The notes beneath the pieces were generated by a model that saw only the letters and a list, made by a program, of their open reading frames with translations, made no database searches and was not told where the DNA came from. Source: Vibrio sp. BS-M-Sm-2 (GTDB lineage: Bacteria > Pseudomonadota > Gammaproteobacteria > Enterobacterales > Vibrionaceae). From it: 64,000 nucleotides of DNA. The translations under genes were made by a program, and so were the position numbers. Where the stretch lies: positions 372,001 through 436,000 of the forward strand of contig NZ_CP167895.1 in NCBI RefSeq assembly GCF_041504345.1, written 5' to 3'. Below, piece by piece: positions 9,479 through 16,550 of this stretch (within the stretch, counting starts at the first letter, position 1; the number at the start of each line of letters is the position of its first letter).

Positions 9479-9497
9479 CCATGAAACTGTTTCATGG
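9479..9497. promoter_or_regulatory. Perfect 19-bp palindrome
   Basis: CCATGAAAC-T-GTTTCATGG is perfectly symmetric around one central base and is followed directly by ATTCATGAAT, another palindrome. It lies just upstream of the LacI-type sites. It could bind a regulator; it has no T-run, so it is unlikely to be a terminator. Confidence 0.45.
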
Positions 9498-9732
9498 ATT
9501 CATGAATCCACATTTAGTCAATTTTGTTAAAAGCCTTAGTTCAATAAAGGGATTTCAACACATCTATTGGCGTATCAAATACGATTGATATCTAGTATTT
9601 CCCATTATCGAGGCTATTGATATGCAGGGGCCACGGCGAGATAAATTAAAATAATATGAAACGAGGTATTGAAGATGTCATGGAGGGTAGAGGGAGAGGC
9701 AATCCCAAATGATAGAACAGATATTCAAGACG

Positions 9733-9757
9733 AAAAAAGGGCACAAAGAATGTGCCC
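9733..9757 (-). terminator. Terminator downstream of the LamB-like porin gene
   Basis: GGGCACA (9739-9745) pairs with TGTGCCC (9751-9757) over a five-base loop. On the minus strand the stem is followed by a run of six T. It ends the porin transcript about 150 bp after the stop codon. Confidence 0.75.
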
Positions 9758-9907
9758 AAGAATGGAGTTATATAACGTGCCCTAATCAATCTGCCTTTAG
9801 GGCTAAAATGGACAGTATTTACGTACTATTGAAACGCATGGATATTCGAAAGCATGGCTCTTTGAAAATATGCCGAATTCAAAGAGCTGCGCTTTCTATA
9901 TCGGTGA

Positions 9908-11191
9908 TTACCACCAAGCTTCAAACATTGCGCCGAACGACAATGTATCAACATTAGTTGTCTTCACTGTGTTGCCTTTCGTTTCTACATCACCCACGGT
10001 TGTGTAGAAGCGAAGCATTGGACGGCTCCAAGGTAAACCACCTAGAGAAACGTTTTGAGATAGGGTTACTTTCCACGCGTTCTCTTCACCGTCGTCATCG
10101 TAATCAACCATGCCGTAGCCCGCTTCTAGCCATGTAGAGTGAACATCATCCCATTGGTATTGTGGACGAACGATACCAGCGTATTCCGTATTCTCGCGGT
10201 CTAGATCAGAACCAGAGTTGTCTTTGTACGACACTAAGTAATCGATGATGAAGTTGTCTGTCGCTGCATAGCTACCTTCAACGCTTGCATACAAAGTCTG
10301 GTAGTCACCTTTCAGGTCATATACTGACGAATCAGCACCGTCACCATACTTAACAACCAACTTGTTAGACTCACCCAAGCCTAAGGTCGCACCCAATAGG
10401 TATGCCGTTTCATCACTAACTTTTGGCTCACCTGCTACATCAGCTTCATCTGAAGCAAAGCCGTAGTTCGCATACAGATCTAGGTTACCGATACCAGCGT
10501 TGATGCTGTGCAGTTTTGCGGTCACAGCGTATCGACCGTTGTCGTTAACCAAACCACCTTTAACTTGGCCAACAAAGCCCATGTCTAACTTAGCACCACC
10601 GAAGTCGAAGTTGTTAAAACCAGCACCTTGACCATCGTGTGTCATCCAGAAGTAATCGTTCAAACCTTGTTGCGGACGTTGATGGAAGTCACGACCAGCC
10701 CACATGTAAAGCTCAGGCTGACTTTCAAAGACATTGGTTACACCAGCGTACATTTTTTTCATGCTTAGGCCACCGTCATCAGCCCATGCGTCAGCTTCCC
10801 AGTGGTCAGCCATGAATACGATGTCCCAGATAGCGCCGTTATCTGCTTGGAAAAGCTTAGCTAACTGAACTTCACCACCGTTAGCTTCGTTACCTAAACG
10901 ACCAACAGAACGACCTGTTGTACCTATGTCTACGTAACGCTCATCACCACTTTTGTAGTGAGCGCCGTAACGAGCATAACCAGAGAAGACGATACCGTCT
11001 GGTACATTGGTTTCTGCAGTCAGAACCGCTTGTTGTTGATCATCAACATACTTGATATCACCAACTTGAGATTCCAGCTCTTGGATTCGCTGTTCCAGAG
11101 CGGCAAGATCCGTTTCTGCAGCAAAAGAAGAGATTGAAGCAAGCGAAGCCGCCACTGCGACCGTTATTGGCAAAAGCTTAAATTTTTGCAT
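9908..11191 (-). CDS. Maltoporin-like (LamB family) outer-membrane sugar porin
   Basis: This 427-residue protein has a signal peptide of about 24 residues and then a short coiled-coil stretch (ALEQRIQELESQV), as in marine LamB homologues. The beta-barrel part shows LamB features (FSGYARYG, WAGRDFHQRP, and a C-terminal end in aromatic residues, EAWW). It should let oligosaccharides cross the outer membrane. Because it neighbours a beta-glucosidase/GH94 cluster and shares LacI-type sites with it, its substrate is probably a beta-glucan oligosaccharide rather than maltodextrin. That is inference from context. Confidence 0.88.
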   Translation of the reverse strand: MQKFKLLPITVAVAASLASISSFAAETDLAALEQRIQELESQVGDIKYVDDQQQAVLTAETNVPDGIVFSGYARYGAHYKSGDERYVDIGTTGRSVGRLGNEANGGEVQLAKLFQADNGAIWDIVFMADHWEADAWADDGGLSMKKMYAGVTNVFESQPELYMWAGRDFHQRPQQGLNDYFWMTHDGQGAGFNNFDFGGAKLDMGFVGQVKGGLVNDNGRYAVTAKLHSINAGIGNLDLYANYGFASDEADVAGEPKVSDETAYLLGATLGLGESNKLVVKYGDGADSSVYDLKGDYQTLYASVEGSYAATDNFIIDYLVSYKDNSGSDLDRENTEYAGIVRPQYQWDDVHSTWLEAGYGMVDYDDDGEENAWKVTLSQNVSLGGLPWSRPMLRFYTTVGDVETKGNTVKTTNVDTLSFGAMFEAWW

Positions 11192-11381
11192 TGTAATTCC
11201 CTATTATTTTTTTGAGTTTTCATCGAACAGGGAAATATTAAGCAATGAAAGCGTTGAAAAGTTGGTCGCTGTTCACACTGATAAATTAGGTCGAGAGCCA
11301 TGAAACTTTTAGAAAAATCATACCCAAAACTATTAATTTAATATCAGAAACTTAGAACATAAAGTGCGTGAAATATCAGCT

Positions 11382-11395
11382 TGAAATCGCTTTCA
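11382..11395. promoter_or_regulatory. LacI-type operator upstream of the porin gene
   Basis: TGAAATCGCTTTCA has arms TGAAA/TTTCA around TCGC and resembles the sites near the lacI-type gene. A related, less symmetric TGAAAGCGTTGAAA lies at 11246-11259, 55 bp before the porin start. Shared sites suggest that one regulator controls both units. Confidence 0.5.
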
Positions 11396-11487
11396 TTTCA
11401 TCAATAATGGCGGGGTCTATCACGGAAAGCAGTGTGTGAAAATGAGGGAAATATGGTGCAGTTTTGACTGGTTTTCATATATATGAA

Positions 11488-11520
11488 AAGCCTCAAAATC
11501 TATCATCAATTTTGAGGCTT
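11488..11520. terminator. Bidirectional terminator
   Basis: AAGCCTCAAAAT (11488-11499) pairs perfectly with ATTTTGAGGCTT (11509-11520), with A- and T-rich flanks. It lies just after the prolyl oligopeptidase remnant and probably was its terminator. Confidence 0.7.
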
Positions 11521-11564
11521 TCTAGTTATCGTGAAATATCTATTTTAAATGATTCAAGATACCC

Positions 11565-11783
11565 CTACGGCATATCAAGAGGCTCAACACCCATGTTGAA
11601 CAGAGTAAATGCATAGATATCTGCAGTAAGATCGATAGCTTTACTCAATGGCATTCCAGCACCGTGACCCGCATTAACATCAATACGAATCATCACAGGT
11701 GCGCCACCTTCATGCTTGTCTTGCAGCTCAGCGATGAACTTATAAGAGTGTACAGATACCACGCAGTTGTCATGCTCCTTCTT
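11565..11783 (-). pseudogene. C-terminal remnant of a prolyl oligopeptidase (S9)
   Basis: About 72 residues are recognisable as the end of a prolyl oligopeptidase: HDNCVVSVHSYKF corresponds to the conserved HDDRVVP.HS.KF region, and NAGHGAG carries the catalytic His. Full-length enzymes have about 700 residues. The frame meets a TAA at 11784-11786 just upstream, and the next 55 bp lead to the LysR gene, so the other ~630 residues are gone. A GTG at 11762 opens a 65-residue ORF, but it would lack the Ser and Asp of the triad. It retains its own terminator at 11488-11520. Confidence 0.8.
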
Positions 11784-11839
11784 TTATATGCTATAACGCT
11801 ATGACTCTACTCATCAAAACATGGCGAAAACTCATAACA

Positions 11840-12757
11840 TTAAAAATAGTGTGAAATCGTCAGATAACGAGTTCTGATGTGTTCAATCAATAACTTAATC
11901 TTATTGGGAGGCTGGCGCGTAAAGGGGTACACCGCATAAATACCCAACTTCTTGCCCACCAAGTCAGGGAAGATATCCACCAGCTGACCATTGCGAATAT
12001 CGTGATAAACCAGACAGCGCGGCACGTACGCAACGCCATGTCCACCCAGCGCTGCTTTTCTTAATGCCGTCGCGTTGTCAGTCGAGAAAGAGCCCGAGAC
12101 ACGCACAATGTACTTATCGTTGTCGGTACAACCATCTTTACTGTGCAGGAACTGCCATTCGCTAGCACCCGTTGTTTGATACGCATATTGCAAACAATTA
12201 TGCTCAACTAAGTCTTTGGGCTGCATTGGTTTGCCATTCTTGGCGATATACGAGGGCGAGGCACACACCACCCATTGAGAATCCAATATGTGTCGCGCAA
12301 TCAAGCTGGAGTCTTCTAGGTATCCGGTTCTAATCACCAAGTCGAGACCATCCTCAACCAGATCGACAAAGCGATTGTTTAGAGACATATCGACCGTTAA
12401 ACCTGGGTGCATGTTACAAAACTCGGCAACAGCGTCTGCGAGTATCAAATCTCCGGAGATAGTAGGCACTGACATTTTGATATGACCACTCACATTTTCA
12501 CCAAAGCCTGAAACTGCGTCCATAGCCTCTTGAGCTGCCTGCTTCACATTTTTGGCTCCGTGTAACATTGCCTTGCCTGCTTCGGTCAGCGTCAATTTAC
12601 GCGTAGTTCGATATAATAATTGCACGCCAATCTCTTCTTCCAAACGCGCAATCCTCTTACTAACTACCGAATTTGTAAGGTTATTTTGCTCTGCCACCTT
12701 ACTAAAACTACCCAGCTCTACTACCTGTGAAAACAGGATCAAATCATCTGCCCGCAT
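11840..12757 (-). CDS. LysR-family regulator, probably of lactate genes
   Basis: This is a 305-residue LysR-type regulator with an N-terminal winged helix-turn-helix (residues 1-60, LGSFSKVAEQNNLTNSVVSKRIARLEEEIG) and a C-terminal co-inducer domain. It is divergent from the lactate permease gene, with 235 bp between the starts, the classical layout for a LysR regulator and its target. A role in lactate response is inferred from position only. Confidence 0.88.
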   Translation of the reverse strand: MRADDLILFSQVVELGSFSKVAEQNNLTNSVVSKRIARLEEEIGVQLLYRTTRKLTLTEAGKAMLHGAKNVKQAAQEAMDAVSGFGENVSGHIKMSVPTISGDLILADAVAEFCNMHPGLTVDMSLNNRFVDLVEDGLDLVIRTGYLEDSSLIARHILDSQWVVCASPSYIAKNGKPMQPKDLVEHNCLQYAYQTTGASEWQFLHSKDGCTDNDKYIVRVSGSFSTDNATALRKAALGGHGVAYVPRCLVYHDIRNGQLVDIFPDLVGKKLGIYAVYPFTRQPPNKIKLLIEHIRTRYLTISHYF

Positions 12758-12952
12758 CTGATTATGCCAATTTTGGAATTAATTATTTTCATTATTTCCC
12801 TATATCAATAAAAAATAAAGGGGTAAATTCACGCCAAATTAACAAAACAATTACAAAAGAGTCATTCCAATTACAAGATTCGCACCTAAATGGTTCCCGC
12901 TTAAGAGGCCAATAGCGATTCGAATGATGACAACCCATAACGTGTTATTTAC

Positions 12953-12972
12953 TTCAAACATGAACGTTTGAA
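12953..12972. promoter_or_regulatory. Inverted repeat upstream of the lactate permease gene
   Basis: TTCAAAC and GTTTGAA flank a six-base spacer 20 bp before the permease start, close to its ribosome site (GAGGAAG). It could be an operator or a leader hairpin. The rest of the intergenic region (12758-12992) is AT-rich and shows nothing else distinctive. Confidence 0.4.
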
Positions 12973-12992
12973 ATCAGTACGAGGAAGTACCC

Positions 12993-14699
12993 ATGAGTGA
13001 AACTCTACTAGCTCTATTGGCCTTTTCACCAATAGTTGTTGCAGCGATTCTACTGGTTGGCCTGAACTGGCCAGCGAAAAAAGCGATGCCAGTGGCATTT
13101 GCACTAACCGTTGCTATTGCCCTATTTGCTTGGGATATGTCTGGCACTCGCGTGCTGGCTTCTGTATTCCAAGGCTTCGGCATTACCGTGTCGGTTCTCT
13201 GGATTGTGTTTGGCGCCATCTTCTTATTAAACACTTTGAAACACACCGGAGCTATCACCACTATCCGTAACGGCTTTACTGACATATCAGCAGACCGTCG
13301 TGTGCAAGCGATCATCATCGCTTGGTGTTTTGGTTCATTCATCGAAGGCGCATCTGGCTTCGGTACACCTGCTGCAATTGCCGCTCCGCTACTGGTTGCT
13401 ATCGGCTTCCCAGCGCTTGCTGCGGTACTTATGGGCATGATGATCCAATCTACGCCAGTATCATTCGGCGCGGTTGGTACACCAATCATTGTTGGTGTGA
13501 ACAAAGGCTTGGACACGCACAACATCGGTGAAAGCCTGATTGCTCATGGTTCTACTTGGGATGCTTACCTACAACAGATCACTTCAAGCGTTGCACTGAT
13601 TCATGCTTCTGTTGGTGTGATGATGCCAGTTCTAATGGCAATGATGCTGACTCGCTTCTTTGGCAAAAACAAAAGCTGGACTGAAGGTTTAGATATCTTA
13701 CCGTTCGCGCTATTCGCAGGTGCTGCTTTCACTATTCCTTACGCACTGACTGGCGTCTTCTTAGGCGCAGAATTCCCATCATTGATTGGTGGTTTAGTTG
13801 GCCTAGCGATTGTGGTGACTGCAGCAAAACGTGGCTTCCTAGTTCCTAAATCAAAATGGGATTTTGAAAGCGAAGACAAGTGGCCAGCAGAGTGGTTAGG
13901 TTCGCTAAAGATCGATCTAGACGACAACAATTCAAACAGTAAGCAAAACCATAAGAAAATGAGCATGGCGATGGCATGGGCACCTTACGTGCTGTTAGCT
14001 GTCACTCTAGTTGCTAGCCGCGTGAGCCCTGAGTTCAAAGGCCTGCTTAAGAGCGTTAGCTTATCGTTCAGCAACATCCTTGGTGAGACAGGCGTAAGCA
14101 CTGCAATTCAACCTTTGTACCTGCCGGGCGGCATCTTAGTCTTCGTCGCGCTGGTTGCGGTTCTCATGCAATCTCGCAGCGCAACGCCACTGGCTAAAGC
14201 TTTTGGTGAGTCAAGCAAGACTCTGATTGGCGCAGGCTTTGTGTTGGTGTTCACCATCCCTATGGTTCGTATCTTCATTAACTCTGGCGTGAACGGCGCT
14301 GATTTAGCAAGTATGCCAGTAACCACTGCAAACTTTGCAGCTGACCTAGTCGGCAGCGCATTCCCAGCGTTAAGTGCCACGGTTGGTGCGTTAGGTGCCT
14401 TCATTGCAGGTTCAAACACCGTTTCAAACATGATGTTCAGCCAATTCCAATTCGAAGTAGCACAAACTCTGTCTATCTCTAGTGCTGTGGTTGTTGCTCT
14501 GCAAGCCGTTGGTGCTGCAGCAGGTAACATGATTGCGATTCACAACGTGGTAGCCGCATCGGCGACCGTAGGCTTGTTAGGACGCGAAGGCGCAACACTA
14601 CGTAAGACAATCATCCCAACGTTCTACTATTTGGTGATGACCGGAATCATCGGCCTAGTGGTTATCTACGGCTTCAAAATGACAGACGCACTTATGTAA
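12993..14699 (+). CDS. lldP: L-lactate permease
   Basis: The 568-residue polytopic inner-membrane protein matches the LctP/LldP family in length and motifs, for example GSFIEGASGFGTPAAIAAPLL near residue 112 and GSNTVSNMMFSQFQF near 472. It imports lactate with protons. A good ribosome site (GAGGAAG) precedes the ATG. It is followed by L- and D-lactate dehydrogenase genes on the same strand, forming a lactate utilisation set. Confidence 0.93.
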   Translation: MSETLLALLAFSPIVVAAILLVGLNWPAKKAMPVAFALTVAIALFAWDMSGTRVLASVFQGFGITVSVLWIVFGAIFLLNTLKHTGAITTIRNGFTDISADRRVQAIIIAWCFGSFIEGASGFGTPAAIAAPLLVAIGFPALAAVLMGMMIQSTPVSFGAVGTPIIVGVNKGLDTHNIGESLIAHGSTWDAYLQQITSSVALIHASVGVMMPVLMAMMLTRFFGKNKSWTEGLDILPFALFAGAAFTIPYALTGVFLGAEFPSLIGGLVGLAIVVTAAKRGFLVPKSKWDFESEDKWPAEWLGSLKIDLDDNNSNSKQNHKKMSMAMAWAPYVLLAVTLVASRVSPEFKGLLKSVSLSFSNILGETGVSTAIQPLYLPGGILVFVALVAVLMQSRSATPLAKAFGESSKTLIGAGFVLVFTIPMVRIFINSGVNGADLASMPVTTANFAADLVGSAFPALSATVGALGAFIAGSNTVSNMMFSQFQFEVAQTLSISSAVVVALQAVGAAAGNMIAIHNVVAASATVGLLGREGATLRKTIIPTFYYLVMTGIIGLVVIYGFKMTDALM

Positions 14700-14723
14700 A
14701 CCATAAGTCGTTACAAAAGCACT

Positions 14724-14828
14724 TGGCGTTAATACTCAATTCCCCGACTGCAACACCGTCTAATAAGACAGTTGATGAGTTTCGGAATGGATACTAAAAC
14801 ACATCAACACCCTCGGGTATTAACGCCA
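14724..14828 (+). other. Nested inverted repeats between lldP and lldD
   Basis: TGGCGTTAATAC (14724-14735) pairs with GTATTAACGCCA (14817-14828) across about 80 bp. The interior holds GTTGATG/CATCAAC (14771-14777, 14802-14808) and ATTCC/GGAAT pairings, and TTTTATTG follows the outer stem. This could be a long terminator, an attenuator or an RNA processing structure that sets the relative levels of permease and dehydrogenases. Confidence 0.5.
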
Positions 14829-14981
14829 TTTTATTGCTTCTCTGTTTCATTGTTTATTTGCTTCATAGATTAGTTGCTTCACCGTTTAAGAAAGAACAAA
14901 CGCTTACTTTTTCAAGAATTAAAGCAGCCCAAGCCAAGCTCTCATAGAAGGGCAACATCCCAAGAATTTAGGACTGAAATT

Positions 14982-16121
14982 ATGATCATATCCGCATCGA
15001 CTGATTACCGCGCCGCAGCAAAAGCAAAATTGCCACCGTTTCTTTTTCACTACATTGACGGCGGTTCTTACGGAGAACATACCCTACGCCGCAACACGGC
15101 CGATCTTGCAGAGATCGCACTCAAGCAGCGTGTACTTAATGACATGTCGGACCTAAATTTGGAAACCGAATTGTTTAGCGAAAAACTGGCGATGCCGATT
15201 GCCTTAGCTCCGGTTGGCTTAACCGGCATGTACGCACGACGTGGCGAAGTACAAGCGGCTAAAGCGGCTGACAACAAGGGCATCCCTTTTACGATGTCGA
15301 CCGTATCGGTATGCCCGATCGAAGAAGTCGCACCTAAGATTGAGCGCCCAATGTGGTTCCAACTTTACGTGCTAAAAGATCGTGGCTTCATGAAGAACGT
15401 ATTGGAACGTGCCAAAGCGGCAGGCGTAACAACACTGGTCTTCACGGTTGATATGCCTGTACCTGGCGCTCGCTACCGTGACATGCACTCAGGAATGAGT
15501 GGTCCAAATGCAGCAATACGTCGTGTATTCCAATCTATGCGTCATCCTAGCTGGGCAGTTGATGTTGGCCTACTTGGTAAACCGCACGACCTTGGCAATA
15601 TCTCTACTTACCGCGGTTCTCCAACCAAACTGGAAGACTACATCGGTTGGTTGGGTGACAACTTCGACCCGTCGATTTCATGGAAAGACCTAGAGTGGAT
15701 CCGTGATTTCTGGGATGGCCCAATGGTCATCAAAGGCATTCTTGATGAAGAAGATGCAAAAGACGCCGTGAGATTTGGCGCAGACGGTATCGTAGTTTCA
15801 AACCACGGTGGTCGTCAGCTTGATGGTGTTCTATCAAGTGCTAAAGCACTGCCTGCAATTGCAGATGCAGTAAAAGGCGACACTAAGATTCTGGTCGACT
15901 CTGGTATTCGTACTGGCTTAGATGTAGTACGCATGATGGCAATGGGCGCAGACTGCACCTTGCTTGGCCGCTCTTTCGTCTACGCGTTAGCAGCACAAGG
16001 ACAAGCAGGCGTTGAGAATCTACTCGACCTGTATGACAAAGAGATGCGCGTTGCGATGACTCTAACTGGCGCTAAGACAATCAAAGACTTAACCCGTGAA
16101 TCTCTGGTAGGGCTAGATTAA
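14982..16121 (+). CDS. lldD: FMN-dependent L-lactate dehydrogenase
   Basis: The 379-residue protein belongs to the FMN alpha-hydroxy-acid dehydrogenase family and oxidises L-lactate to pyruvate, feeding electrons to the quinone pool at the inner membrane. The active-site His is residue 275 in SNHGGRQLDG, the FMN-contact Lys is 251, and DSGIRTGLDVV binds FMN phosphate. The frame is open upstream to 14874, but the ATG at 14982 follows AGGA and gives the usual family start (MIISASTDYR). It lies between the permease and the D-lactate dehydrogenase genes. Confidence 0.95.
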   Translation: MIISASTDYRAAAKAKLPPFLFHYIDGGSYGEHTLRRNTADLAEIALKQRVLNDMSDLNLETELFSEKLAMPIALAPVGLTGMYARRGEVQAAKAADNKGIPFTMSTVSVCPIEEVAPKIERPMWFQLYVLKDRGFMKNVLERAKAAGVTTLVFTVDMPVPGARYRDMHSGMSGPNAAIRRVFQSMRHPSWAVDVGLLGKPHDLGNISTYRGSPTKLEDYIGWLGDNFDPSISWKDLEWIRDFWDGPMVIKGILDEEDAKDAVRFGADGIVVSNHGGRQLDGVLSSAKALPAIADAVKGDTKILVDSGIRTGLDVVRMMAMGADCTLLGRSFVYALAAQGQAGVENLLDLYDKEMRVAMTLTGAKTIKDLTRESLVGLD

Positions 16122-16248
16122 TCGACCACGACTCAGGCTCAGGTTCGGACTAATGCTTTGGTCTACTTAGACTGAAGTTCAATCGGTGTCACAGCAATTC
16201 TACTGCCGTTGTGACACCGTTTAAGCACTGGAAAATAAAATAAAAAGC

Positions 16249-16515
16249 TAGGGTGTGTTGATCTTTCGAGCTGATTTTTGCAGCGAGTTGCTGGGTATTT
16301 ATACAAGGCAGAGGCGTCGATGTGTAGCTAGCCTACATGAGAAGCCGATAACATAGTAGAAATGGCCAGCAAACGCTGCCCGAAGGGTTCAGCTAAAAGC
16401 GTTTTACTCTTTGTTGAGGGGGATTTGCTTAGAGTGACTAGGCTACTTCCCCCTCGCCGCGATTAAAACGCTTTTATCTTAAACAAAATTTAACCACGAA
16501 AGGTCAACACGCCCT
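16249..16515. mobile_element. MITE-like non-coding repeat, copy 1
   Basis: This ~267-bp non-coding element has near-perfect terminal inverted repeats: AGGGTGTGTTGATCTTTCG at the left, and the complement of AGGGCGTGTTGACCTTTCG at the right. An internal pair, AAAAGCGTTTTA and TAAAACGCTTTT, could form a large stem. A second copy in opposite orientation lies at 48961-49255. No transposase is encoded, so movement would need one in trans. It fills most of the lldD-dld gap and ends 35 bp before the dld start. Confidence 0.82.
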
Positions 16516-16550
16516 GATCAGTGCCAAATAAGAAGCACAAGGAAGCAAAG

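Noticed and set aside
9400..9957. Two short plus-strand frames between the LacI-type gene and the porin gene
   Set aside because: They cover operators, a terminator and the end of the porin gene, lack ribosome sites and look like random AT-rich translation.
12974..14530. Long minus-strand frames opposite the lactate permease gene
   Set aside because: They are antisense shadows of a GC-biased membrane gene; the products are low-complexity and unlike any family.
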